Below are positions 15,897 to 23,974 of a DNA stretch of 47,015 bases, piece by piece; the first letter of the stretch is position 1, and each line of letters begins with the position of its first letter. Origin of the DNA: Candidatus Olsenella pullistercoris (GTDB lineage: Bacteria; Actinomycetota; Coriobacteriia; Coriobacteriales; Atopobiaceae); the NCBI GenBank assembly GCA_019116525.1, contig DXBM01000062.1, positions 1 to 47,015 on the forward strand. The letters run 5' to 3'. The notes beneath the pieces were generated by a model. The model saw nothing but the letters and a program-made list of their open reading frames with translations, was not told the origin of the DNA and did no database searches. The translations under genes were made by a program, and so were the position numbers.

Positions 15897-16593
15897 TGCT
15901 CTTCTCCTGCTGTGCTTGCCTTCTTCTATTTGCGTATTCCATCGCTTGCGAGACTAGGGATGGGTTTGAGTACAAGTCATCGATTACGGAATCAAGAATT
16001 TTGACTACGATTTCCGTGTACTCTCTATCGACCTGCTCGAGCACGTTATGCACGTAGTCGTTACCGCAGAGACGTATGGCTGTGGCCGCATCTGCCGTGC
16101 GTGAGGTGATCTTTCCCGCCCTCTTTAGGTCCTCTATGCGTTCATACAGCTTTTTCTTGGACGGTACTTCCTCTTGATTGGCAACAATGCCCTCCATGAC
16201 GCTTCTTGCAAGTATCACTGCGGCACGATCCGCTCCAATTTCGTGGCATTTGTGAACCTCGCTGGCCATTGAGGCGATATCCTCGGGTGCGTTTGAGTAG
16301 ACCTTGCCCATGGGCTGAATCGGGAGCCATCGAATAATATGATTCTCAGGGTCGTAACCTAAAGTGCATTCTGCTTCAGATGTTTCTACCTCTGCGATGT
16401 TCGGAAAGCCGCAGTTGGCGCAGGAGAATATCAAAAGAGATTTATTCTTATCCCAATCAGCATCTGCCGAAAACCTCCAGTCGGGAAAAGCCGGGATGTG
16501 CTGGCCGCCGTAGTACGGAGTCCCGTTAACATTCTCATCGGGGCATACCATTTGCGCCAGCTGATGGCAGTGCCAACAAATCGTCGACGTCAT
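15880..16593 (-). CDS. DUF4145-like zinc-ribbon protein inside the R-M operon
   Basis: 237 residues from the ATG at 16591-16593 behind GAGGAT. An N-terminal zinc ribbon is built from CWHC (residues 6-9) and a later CANC pair. The C-terminal half (IGADRAAVILARSVMEGIV ... LYERIEDLKRAGKIT ... AIRLCGNDYVH) is the helical DUF4145 pattern, found alone or fused to R-M proteins, including some HsdR subunits. It follows hsdM by 4 bases and overlaps the hsdS start, so it is expressed as part of the Type I system. Its role is unknown; a regulator or accessory subunit of the complex is the natural inference. Confidence 0.75.
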   Translation of the reverse strand: MTSTICWHCHQLAQMVCPDENVNGTPYYGGQHIPAFPDWRFSADADWDKNKSLLIFSCANCGFPNIAEVETSEAECTLGYDPENHIIRWLPIQPMGKVYSNAPEDIASMASEVHKCHEIGADRAAVILARSVMEGIVANQEEVPSKKKLYERIEDLKRAGKITSRTADAATAIRLCGNDYVHNVLEQVDREYTEIVVKILDSVIDDLYSNPSLVSQAMEYANRRRQAQQEKSNGTNR

Positions 16594-16597
16594 ATCC

Positions 16598-18163
16598 TCA
16601 CGCCTCCAATTCCGCGACGATAGCATCAATCTGCTCGCGCAGCTCCTGCTCGCGGGCGACGATTCTGCGGATGCGCTCGTTAAGCTCTGTAATGTCAATC
16701 TTCTCGCGGGTATCGGCCTTCTCGACCCACGTGCCCACCGAAAGGTTGTAAGAGTTCTCGCCGCCGATCTCCTCAATGCCGACAAGTTTGGAGAAGTGTT
16801 CCTCCTCGCTGCGGTCGTGCACCGCCCGGTAGATGCGCTCGATGTTCTCAGGCATGAGCTTGTTCTTGTTGCCAACGTGCGAGAACTCCTCGGAGGCGTC
16901 CACGAAAAGCACGCGGTCGTCCGCCTTCGACTTGGAGAGAACGATGACGCACACGGCGATGGTGACGCCGAAGAAGAGGTTCACGGGAAGCTGGATAACG
17001 GCCTCAACATAGTTACCATCGACGAGGTACTTGCGGATCTTCTGCTCCGCGCCGCCACGGTAGAGGACGCCGGGGAACTCGACGATGGCGGCTTTCCCGT
17101 TCGACGAGAGCCAGGAGAGCATGTGCATAGTGAACGCGAGGTCGGCCTTGGACTTGGGTGCGAGTACGCCGGCAGGCGCGAAGCGCGGGTCGTTGATGAG
17201 TGTGGGGTCCTCGTCGCCAACCCACTTCACCGAGTAGGGTGGGTTGGAGACGATGGCGTCGAAGGGCTCGTCGTCCCAGTGCAGCGGGTTGGTGAGCGTG
17301 TCTCCGCGCGCAATGTTGAAGCGGTCGAAGTTGATGCGGTGCAGGAACATGTTCATGCGGCAGAGGTTGTAGGTGGTGGGGTTGATTTCCTGCCCGAAGT
17401 AGCCCACGCGAACGTTCTCCTGCCCGAGCAGCTTGGCGAACTTGAGCAGGAGCGATCCCGAGCCGCAGGCGGGGTCGTAGACCTTGTCCACGCTCGCGCG
17501 ATCGCCGACGACGATGCGGGCGAGCAACTCGGAAACCTCAGGCGGGGTGAAGAACTCGCCGCCCGACTTGCCTGCGTTGGACGCGTACATGTTCATGAGG
17601 TACTCGTAGGCATCGCCGAAGAGGTCGATCCGGGCATCGCGGACGCTGCCGAAGTCGAGGTCGCGGATGCCCTCGATGATCTTGGCGAGGCGCGCGTTGC
17701 GCTCTGTGAGGTCGGCACCGAGGCGGTTGCTCGTGACGTCGACATCGTCGAAGAGCCCCTTGAAGTCGTCCTCGGAGCGCGTGCCCACGCTTGAGGCCTC
17801 GACAGCGTCGAAGATCGCCTTGATATGGACGTTGAGCTCGGGATCCTTGTCGGGCGCCTTCGCGACGTTCTGGAAGAGCTGCGACGGGAGAATGAAGAAG
17901 CCCTTCTCCTCGGTGACGTCTTCGCGAGCGGCTTCTGCCTCTCCATCAGAAAGCTCCGCATACGAAAATGATGCGTCTCCCGCCTCGCGTTCGCCCTCGT
18001 CGATGAACTCGGCAAGGTCCTCTGAGATGAAGCGGTAGAACAGGAAGCAGAGGATGTACGACTTGAAGTCCCATCCGTCGACGGCACCACGAACCTCGTC
18101 CGCGATGCCCCAGATGGTCTTGAACAGCTCGCTTCGTTGAGCCTCTCGTGTGTCTTGTGCCAT
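16598..18163 (-). CDS. hsdM: Type I restriction-modification N6-adenine methyltransferase
   Basis: 521 residues from the ATG at 18161-18163, preceded by GGAAGG; an in-frame ATG 20 codons upstream lacks support and would begin inside the spacer. An HsdM_N helical domain (about 10-165) precedes the Rossmann methylase. Motif I is DPACGSG at 230-236 and motif IV is NPPY at 307-310, the SAM-binding and adenine-flipping elements. It methylates the site chosen by HsdS and with HsdR forms the restriction complex. It follows the 177-residue gene by 52 bases and no separate promoter is evident, so it may be transcribed from the operator-controlled promoter at 20.5 kb. Confidence 0.93.
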   Translation of the reverse strand: MAQDTREAQRSELFKTIWGIADEVRGAVDGWDFKSYILCFLFYRFISEDLAEFIDEGEREAGDASFSYAELSDGEAEAAREDVTEEKGFFILPSQLFQNVAKAPDKDPELNVHIKAIFDAVEASSVGTRSEDDFKGLFDDVDVTSNRLGADLTERNARLAKIIEGIRDLDFGSVRDARIDLFGDAYEYLMNMYASNAGKSGGEFFTPPEVSELLARIVVGDRASVDKVYDPACGSGSLLLKFAKLLGQENVRVGYFGQEINPTTYNLCRMNMFLHRINFDRFNIARGDTLTNPLHWDDEPFDAIVSNPPYSVKWVGDEDPTLINDPRFAPAGVLAPKSKADLAFTMHMLSWLSSNGKAAIVEFPGVLYRGGAEQKIRKYLVDGNYVEAVIQLPVNLFFGVTIAVCVIVLSKSKADDRVLFVDASEEFSHVGNKNKLMPENIERIYRAVHDRSEEEHFSKLVGIEEIGGENSYNLSVGTWVEKADTREKIDITELNERIRRIVAREQELREQIDAIVAELEA

Positions 18164-18215
18164 GAGGCACCTTCCCTTCTTGTTAGCGCCTATAGAAATC
18201 GTAACGGATGCAAGC

Positions 18216-18749
18216 TCAGGCAAACTGCTCCTTGAGCTCCCTGAGGGCGTTTCTGAAGCTGCTGTTGGTAATCTTGAGCTCGTTCTTCGTTAACAGCTTG
18301 AACAGCTGGGGGTAATCGTTGGGGTTGTTCTCCACTCGAGCGATGAAGCTGCTCGCCTCCGCGGCGCCCGGGGTGCTGTGCGGCATGGGGCCGGCGAAGA
18401 TGGCGACATAGCCCATGCTGCCCCTGATCTTCCCGAAGTCGAAGTGCTTGAGCTGCTTGTACTCCGTCTTGAACTCAATTCGATCTGAGTCGAAGCCTTC
18501 TTTTCTCGCCGCGCTGCGGAGCTTGTCGACGGACACTTGGCTCGCACCAAGAACGATGATTTTGCCGATCTCAAGAGGGCTGGGGTCTTCGTCGCGGCTC
18601 AGCAGGTCTGACATCCCCAGACTTGCGAGCAAGTCTTCAAGCTCTCCCATGCGGTTGGCTCTCGTCAGGGCTTCCAGCAGCTCCAGATGCATGCGCCCCA
18701 TCATCGCCTCATAGAGGTCGTCGAGCTCTTGTTGGGTAAGCGGCGCCAA
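18216..18749 (-). CDS. Unknown 177-residue protein between the methylase-TRD fusion and hsdM
   Basis: Starts at TTG (18747-18749) behind GAGGAGG, which lies in the end of the upstream gene; this coupling decides the start. A helical N-terminus (about 1-55) is followed by an alpha/beta segment with [10 protein letters not shown] (61-70), a second strand region around DRIEFKTEY, then [14 protein letters not shown], and a terminal [15 protein letters not shown] helix. The Gly-rich strand-turn and the GPMPH loop suggest a Rossmann-like or nucleotide-binding fold. I recall similar uncharacterised proteins but no named family. Its fixed place after a methylase-TRD fusion suggests it acts with it. 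Confidence 0.65.
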   Translation of the reverse strand: MAPLTQQELDDLYEAMMGRMHLELLEALTRANRMGELEDLLASLGMSDLLSRDEDPSPLEIGKIIVLGASQVSVDKLRSAARKEGFDSDRIEFKTEYKQLKHFDFGKIRGSMGYVAIFAGPMPHSTPGAAEASSFIARVENNPNDYPQLFKLLTKNELKITNSSFRNALRELKEQFA

Positions 18750-18751
18750 CG

Positions 18752-20476
18752 CTAGGCCTCCTCGTCGAAGAGGTCCACGAGTTCCTTCCGGGCGCGGGAA
18801 AGCCGTAGCTTGAGGACACCAATCTCATCGAGCTTGGCTTGGTAGGCAGCAGCCACGCGCGCCTGCTTCTCCACACCCTCCTGGGGAATCTTGATTCTGT
18901 TCAGTTCGCCCAGCGGAAGGTTGGGGATGACGGCACCCTTCGATGCGCGGGCAAGCGTCTCCTTGCCATCGGGGCTGTTCAGAAAGGCTGCGACGTAGTA
19001 TGGATCGACCTTCTCGGTGTCGAGCTTGATGATGTATAGGTTGCCGTTCGCGAGAATCTTCTGCCCTTCAGGCACCTCGGCCACGGCGACCTTGTAGGGC
19101 GCGCCGTTCTTGGAGAGCAGCAGATCACCGGTCTCGAGGCAGTACTTCTCGAGCTTGGGGTCCAGCTCCTTGAGGAATGGGAGCTCGTCGTCGATGGAAC
19201 CGTCCACGATGTTCGAGAGGTTCAGGTAGCGAATGCCCGTGTCTTCCTCGCAGGTGAGCTCGTCGAGTTCCTTCGCTCGCAGTCCCGCCCCGCGCGTGAC
19301 GTCGAGGATTACGCTCCTCATCTCGACGGGGTTTGCCAGCCTGATCTCCTTCTGCAGAAAGCGGTTCGCTGAGAGCGTGTACTCGCGCTCCGCGAGCTTG
19401 CTTATGGGCGCCATCGCGCTTTTGTCGGAATCCGTCTCCATGCGGGTCAAGATTTCTTGGATGTCGTCCTCCGAAAGGGTGCGGCCGCGACGCTCCTTGG
19501 TCCCGAGGTCGGTGGCGTCGACAAGCCTGATGCCGTCGGTGTTGCCATGACCGAGAACCACCAGCGTTGTGCCGATGTTGGTCCACGGGGAGAACACTCC
19601 CGCTGGCAGCGAGATGGCCGCGCGGACCCATCCGTTCTCGATGAAGTACCTGCGGACTCGCGCGTCCGCGCCGTTGAAGGCGGAGCCATTCGTCATGATA
19701 CCGACCGCGATGCCGCCCTCATTGATGGAGTCGATGAGGAGGCGGTTGAACACCCAGTCCGCGGAGGTCGGGCGACCATACTCGGATAATCCCTTGAGAA
19801 CGTTCTCCAGGTATTCCGACCTGCCCTCGAGATGCTTCGTTCTCATGCCCCACGGGTAGTTCGAGAAGGCCTTGTCGGCCTTCTCGTCGGCGAGCGAGCG
19901 CTCGAAGTACTCGAACATGTCCTCCCACTCGTAGGCGACTTCAGAGCCGAGAACCCTTGAGCGGATGCGGGCAGCGGCAACTAGGCTGCGATTGAGCTCA
20001 ACGCCAACGAGCTTCGCTCCCTTGCCCGTACCTGCGACGCGCTCGAGGAAGCTCCCGACCCCGCTGCCGAAATCGACGACCAGATCGCCGCCATGCACGT
20101 CGAGAATCTCGCAAACGAGGGCGGCGATGCCATCAGGGGTCGAGCACTCTCCGCTCATGGGGCTGTCAGCGGCCGGCCCTGAGAGGAGGTACGCGAGAAG
20201 GTCATCCATGGAGGTCTTCTCCGTCATCGCGAGGAGTTGCTCGACCTCGATATCGGAGGCGTTTTCATCGAGTGATTTGAGGATAAGCTGGTCGCCTTTC
20301 GCAGCGACCTCAATCACCTCGGAGAGCGAGCCGTAGGTATTTTCGCTGGATTTGATGGTGTAAGCGAGATATGCGCAGAAGTAGGCTTGAACGCCGGACG
20401 GGAGCCCAACGATTCCCCTCATGGAATTGGAGACTCGCCAAATTGCCTCAGTGTTGCTTGAAACGTTGCTCAGCAA
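18752..20476 (-). CDS. N6-adenine methyltransferase fused to a single HsdS-like target-recognition domain
   Basis: 574 residues from the TTG at 20474-20476, chosen because AAAGGGG lies 6 bases upstream and a consensus promoter lies just before it; the frame stays open upstream but reads through the promoter and yedK. Residues 1-100 are helical. The methylase has motif I VVDFGSGVG (Asp135), an acidic residue at 160, and a variant motif IV, NYPW at 206-209, in place of NPPY. From about residue 365 comes one TRD (IRYLNLSNIVDGSI ... ETGDLLLSKNG ... IPNLPLGELNRIKIP) and a coiled-coil end. No nuclease domain is visible. It could methylate DNA alone or guard a system with its partner. Confidence 0.8.
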   Translation of the reverse strand: MLSNVSSNTEAIWRVSNSMRGIVGLPSGVQAYFCAYLAYTIKSSENTYGSLSEVIEVAAKGDQLILKSLDENASDIEVEQLLAMTEKTSMDDLLAYLLSGPAADSPMSGECSTPDGIAALVCEILDVHGGDLVVDFGSGVGSFLERVAGTGKGAKLVGVELNRSLVAAARIRSRVLGSEVAYEWEDMFEYFERSLADEKADKAFSNYPWGMRTKHLEGRSEYLENVLKGLSEYGRPTSADWVFNRLLIDSINEGGIAVGIMTNGSAFNGADARVRRYFIENGWVRAAISLPAGVFSPWTNIGTTLVVLGHGNTDGIRLVDATDLGTKERRGRTLSEDDIQEILTRMETDSDKSAMAPISKLAEREYTLSANRFLQKEIRLANPVEMRSVILDVTRGAGLRAKELDELTCEEDTGIRYLNLSNIVDGSIDDELPFLKELDPKLEKYCLETGDLLLSKNGAPYKVAVAEVPEGQKILANGNLYIIKLDTEKVDPYYVAAFLNSPDGKETLARASKGAVIPNLPLGELNRIKIPQEGVEKQARVAAAYQAKLDEIGVLKLRLSRARKELVDLFDEEA

Positions 20477-20495
20477 TGTAAGCCCCTTTCGAACC

Positions 20496-20577
20496 TGGTT
20501 ATTGGTAACCGTGACTGAAATCACTATATGGTTCTCGCTGGTTATTGTCAACCAAGAATTTTGGTTTTTTGTAACCA
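20496..20577 (-). promoter_or_regulatory. Consensus promoter with three 16-bp palindromic operators
   Basis: Reading the minus strand, TTGACA (20546-20551) and TATAGT (20523-20528) are separated by exactly 17 bases. Three copies of TGGTTANNAAWAACCA-type palindromes lie at 20562-20577, 20539-20554 and 20496-20511. The middle one contains the -35 and the last lies downstream of the start point. Centre spacings are 23 and 43 bases, near two and four DNA turns. This is a repressor-controlled promoter for the gene starting at 20476 and, by lack of later promoters, probably the entire R-M operon. No regulator gene is adjacent, so the repressor may be encoded elsewhere or be one of the operon products. 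Confidence 0.8.
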
Positions 20578-20679
20578 GATTAGATTTCTGCACCAGATTC
20601 TCTTTGAAGCGATGCTGCGGCCTACGCTCATCTATGAGCTTGAGCTGTATATGAATTATGAAGTACGAAAAGACGTTAT

Positions 20680-21297
20680 TTAGCGTTCGGGTTTCGCAGT
20701 GAGTTCGATGTGGATTCTGTTTGCTAGTTCTGCAAAGTCTGGCCCGAGCCACTCGTCCGATTCGCCGGGACCGAGGACAAGGGGCATGCGGTCGTGGATG
20801 GGCGCCACGCTGGCGCTGGGCTCCGTGGTGACGATGGAGAAGCGTCCGTCCTGCTGGACAGTGGCGAGAAGGAACGCGCGAGCTCCGGGCATGCGGAAGC
20901 GGTACTGGCGGCGGACGGTCCTGCCGGTCTTCTCGCTGACGACCTTCTCGGTGGAGCTTGACTCGTAGAATGCGCGCACCGGGACGAGGCAGCGGCCCTT
21001 TGCTATAGCCTTTGCCCACATGCCGCGACGGCCGCGCCGGAGCTGCTCGAGCGCGGACTCGATGCGCGTGTTGAACACGGCATGGGGTCTGCCATCGAGC
21101 GGGAAGCCCCACTCGAGCCGGGCGACCCTGAGGCCGCCCGCGCCGCTCGTAACGAAGAGCGGGACGGTTGAGCCGGGGCGGACGTCATGGACGGGATCGG
21201 GGCACTCGATGAACCTGATGCCGTGGCGGCCCGCGCCGCGCGCGTCGAGCACGGTCTGCGCCTCCTCCGCCGTGAGCGGGCTGAACCTCACGCACAT
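20680..21297 (-). CDS. yedK: SOS response-associated peptidase (YedK/HMCES family)
   Basis: 205 residues starting MCVRF. The self-cleaving family exposes Cys2 as the catalytic N-terminal residue; it forms a stable thiazolidine DNA-protein crosslink with abasic sites in single-stranded DNA. The other conserved elements are here: FNTRIES (Asn76-Thr-Arg78), Glu112 in AFYES and His168 in PIHDRMP. The protein acts in the cytoplasm at stalled forks. It sits on the same strand as the R-M operon, ending about 100 bases before that promoter, and its upstream region is directly abutted by the IS21-type element, which may have separated it from its original promoter. Confidence 0.92.
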   Translation of the reverse strand: MCVRFSPLTAEEAQTVLDARGAGRHGIRFIECPDPVHDVRPGSTVPLFVTSGAGGLRVARLEWGFPLDGRPHAVFNTRIESALEQLRRGRRGMWAKAIAKGRCLVPVRAFYESSSTEKVVSEKTGRTVRRQYRFRMPGARAFLLATVQQDGRFSIVTTEPSASVAPIHDRMPLVLGPGESDEWLGPDFAELANRIHIELTAKPER

Positions 21298-21364
21298 AGC
21301 CGCGCCTCCTATCTTCTCGCTGCCATTATCCCCAGTACCGCCCTTTTGAGTAGTAGTTGCGTTT

Positions 21365-21437
21365 GGTAACGCGAGTCAGCGACTTCTGGTACCGGCAGTT
21401 AGCATGGACGGTACCGCGAGTCGGCTTGAGCGGTACC
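21365..21437 (+). repeat. Left-end transposase-binding-type repeats of the IS21 element
   Basis: GGTAAC at 21365 and GGTACC at 21388, 21410 and 21432: intervals of 23, 22 and 22 bases. Such multiple terminal repeats are a known feature of IS21 elements and are taken as transposase binding sites on one face of the helix. Confidence 0.75.
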
Positions 21438-21504
21438 GTCCCTAGAATCCGTGGAGGGGGCGCCCGAAGGGCGGGTGCTGTGTCACGGAAAGGGGCTGGT
21501 GCCC

Positions 21505-23021
21505 ATGTCCAAGAAGAAAAAGATCCTCCTGATGCTCGCGAAGGGAGGGGCCTCGCAGTCGGAGGTCGCGGCAACCCTGCACGCGAGCAAGCGTGACGTC
21601 TCCGCGTACGTCAGGGCGCTGCGCGAGCGGGCGCTGACCTTCGACGACGTCTCCGCGATGGGCGCGGCGGACGTCGAGGGGGATGCTGGCGCCGTCGGCG
21701 GGCCCGCCCGCCGAGAGCGCCTACCTGCGGCCCGACATGGGAGCCCTGGTCGAGCGCAAGAGGAGCAACCGCAAGCTAACGGTCAAGATGTTCTGGATGG
21801 AGCACTGCGAGGCCGCCGCGGCCGGTATGCTCGCCTACTCGTACCAGACGTTCTGCGGGATGTTCGCGAGGGCGGCGGAGAAGGCGTGGGCGACCAGGAG
21901 GCTCGCCCACGAGCCGGGAGCCAAGGCGTATATAGACTGGGTCGGGGATACCTCCTCGCTCACCGACCGCCTCACGGGCTCGAAGACGAAGGTGTACGTG
22001 ATTGTGGTGGCGCTGTCGTACTCGGGCAGGTTCTGGGCGCAGGGCTTCACCGACATGCGCCAGCGCTCGTGGCAGGAGGGCCAGCCCCGCGCCCTCGAGG
22101 ACTTCGGCGGGGCGCCTAGGATGCTCGTGCCCGACAACGCCGCGACCGCGACGGACCGCTCGTCTGTCTACGTCACGCTCATCAACGGGGAGTACGCCCG
22201 CTTCGCCGAGCACTACGGGGCGGTGGTCGTCCCGGCCAAGATCCGCCGCCCGCGCGGCAAGGCGGTCGCCGAGTCGACGGTCGACCTCGTCGAGAGATGG
22301 ATAGTGGCGTCCGCCAACGAGTATGTCATTCTACACGCTCGAGGAGTTCAACGGGTTCTGTCTGGAGCGCGTGCGGTGGCTGAACGCCCGCCCGTTCTCC
22401 GCGAAAGAGGGCTCGCGCGACTCGGTCTACGAGGCCGAGGAGCGCCCGCACATGCAGCCGCTGCCCTCGGAGCGCTACGAGATGTGCGAGTGGCGCAGCT
22501 GCAAGGTAGCTCCCGACTACCATGTCACCGTGGACTATATACGCTACTCCGTTCCCTTCCGGCTGATCGGGGAGCAGGTCGATGTCAGACTCTCCGACTC
22601 GCGGGTCACTGTCATGTCCGGCGGCGGGGCCGTCGCCGAGCATGCCAGGCTCCGCGGGCGAAAGGGGCAGTACTCCACGCTCGTCGAGCATATGCCGCCC
22701 TCGCACGCGGCAATGGACTCGCCCTGGTCGCCCAAGCGCTTCTCGTCGTGGGCGCACCGGATAGGGGCCGAGACCGGGCAGGCGATCGACCGCTTGCTCG
22801 CCAGCCGGCCGATCGTGGAGCAGGCGTTCGTGCCGGCGCGGAACATACTCGGTCTCTCCAAGGCGCACGCGCTCGGCGCCGTGCCGAGCTACACCTCCCT
22901 CAAGAACACGATCCTCGCGGTCAGGGCGGCCGCTGGCGACGGGCTGGTCGACCGCGCGAAGTCGGCCGGGCGCTTGCGCGGCGCCGACGCCTACCGGAGG
23001 GGCGGTGACGGGGCATGCTAA
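21505..23021 (+). pseudogene. istA: IS21-family transposase istA with two frameshifts
   Basis: Begins at the ATG at 21505 behind GGAAAGGGG. The N-terminal HTH (ILLMLAKGGASQSEVAATLH) is in frame 1. At a run of five G (21678-21682) the frame changes to the one encoding the DDE core (AYIDWVGDTSSL ... APRMLVPDNAATATDRS). Near 22325-22335 it changes again to the frame encoding FYTLEEFNGFCLERVRWLNARPF and the C-terminus, ending at 23021. Together they make a normal IstA of about 500 residues. Two 1-base errors imply the copy is inactive, or sequencing errors at homopolymers. Confidence 0.85.
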
Positions 23022-23767
23022 CCGAGGAGCACTTCAACATGCTCACGAGGTTCAGGGTGAGGGCCATGGGCGACAAGCTGCGAGAGATGGTTGAGAACGC
23101 GTCCTACGACCGCCACCCCTTCGAGGAGCGCATGGAGATGCTGATCGAGGCGGAGGCCTCGGCCAGACGCGGCCGCAAGGTCGCCAAGCTCGTGCGCGAG
23201 GCGCGCTTCAAACTGCCGACCGCCTGCGTCGAGGACGTCGTCTACCTGAAGGAGCGCAAGCTCAGCCGCGACCGCGTCGCGCGGCTCGCGTCCTGCGACT
23301 GGGTTGAGGTGAACGAGGTCGTCGTGATCATATCCAAGACCGGGTGCGGCAAGAGCTTCCTCCGGCAGGCGCTCGGCAACGCAGCCTGCCGGAAGCTCTT
23401 CACGGTTCGCTACGCCCGCCTCGCCGACATCATGGACGACCTGAACCGCTGCCGCGCGGCGGCGGACGGGAGCTTCTACCAGCACATGGACGCCTACAAG
23501 ACCATCCAGCTGCTCATCGTCGACGACTTTATGACCACGCCGATCGCGACGCAAAACGCCGTCGACCTGTTCGAGATCATGGAGGCCAGGGAGGGCCGGG
23601 CGGCCACCCTCATCGCCTCGCAGCTCGAGCCCAACGAGTGGCATCTCAGGATCGAGGGCGAGCTGATGGCCGACTCCATCCTCAACAGGATAGCGACCGG
23701 GTCGCGCTACATCGACCTCGACGGGCCGAACATGCGCGAGTACTTCGCGAAGCGGAGGGAGCCGTAG
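23015..23767 (+). CDS. istB: IS21-family helper ATPase IstB
   Basis: 250 residues, overlapping the istA end by 7 bases as is usual in IS21. DnaC/DnaA-like AAA+ ATPase: Walker A SKTGCGKS (about residues 107-114), Walker B LLIVDDF, and the C-terminal sequence ADSILNRIATGSRYIDLDG typical of IstB with its arginine residues. It assembles on target DNA and delivers it to IstA. It appears intact, but its transposase partner is broken. TTG and ATG starts are possible; the ATG at 23015 retains the conserved N-terminal helix. Confidence 0.9.
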   Translation: MLTEEHFNMLTRFRVRAMGDKLREMVENASYDRHPFEERMEMLIEAEASARRGRKVAKLVREARFKLPTACVEDVVYLKERKLSRDRVARLASCDWVEVNEVVVIISKTGCGKSFLRQALGNAACRKLFTVRYARLADIMDDLNRCRAAADGSFYQHMDAYKTIQLLIVDDFMTTPIATQNAVDLFEIMEAREGRAATLIASQLEPNEWHLRIEGELMADSILNRIATGSRYIDLDGPNMREYFAKRREP

Positions 23768-23768
23768 C

Positions 23769-23841
23769 GGTACCAGGGGAGCCTACTCGCGGTACCGCCG
23801 GTTGCTGACCGGCGGTACCCTGCGAGCAGATTGGCGTTACC
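23769..23841 (+). repeat. Right-end transposase-binding-type repeats of the IS21 element
   Basis: GGTACC at 23769, 23791 and 23814 and GTTACC at 23836: intervals of 22, 23 and 22 bases, the mirror image of the left end. Confidence 0.75.
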
Positions 23842-23974
23842 AAATCGGGCTACTACTCAATTAAAGACGCCAATCTCGATCTGAAAGGTAGGTCACCTCT
23901 CTTGAATTCTTCAATAGAATCTTCGGCATAGCTCTTCCTCAAAAAGACAAAAAAGGACAGCCTAGTTACTCGCA

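Larger units (their letters stand above)
21347..23859 (+). mobile_element. IS21-family insertion sequence (istA-istB)
   Basis: About 2.51 kb with ends TGAGTAGTAG at 21347 and CTACTACTCA ending at 23859, the TG...CA ends of the IS21 family. The terminal match extends imperfectly for 26 bases to GTTTGGTAACGC / ATTTGGTAACGC. Inside each end lie four GGTAMC-type repeats at 22-23-bp intervals. It carries a transposase gene (broken) and an IstB helper ATPase gene (intact). No 4-8-bp target duplication is visible (CTTT before, ATTA after). Confidence 0.9.

Noticed and set aside
20477-21112. Upstream extension of the methylase-TRD frame
   Set aside because: It would be translated through the promoter, operators and the yedK gene; the first 200 residues are compositionally nonsense until the TTG at 20476.
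21388-23841. Spaced GGTACC repeats as a possible CRISPR-like or iteron array
   Set aside because: Only 6-bp units at both ends of an IS21 element with 22-23-bp periodicity; explained as transposase binding sites.
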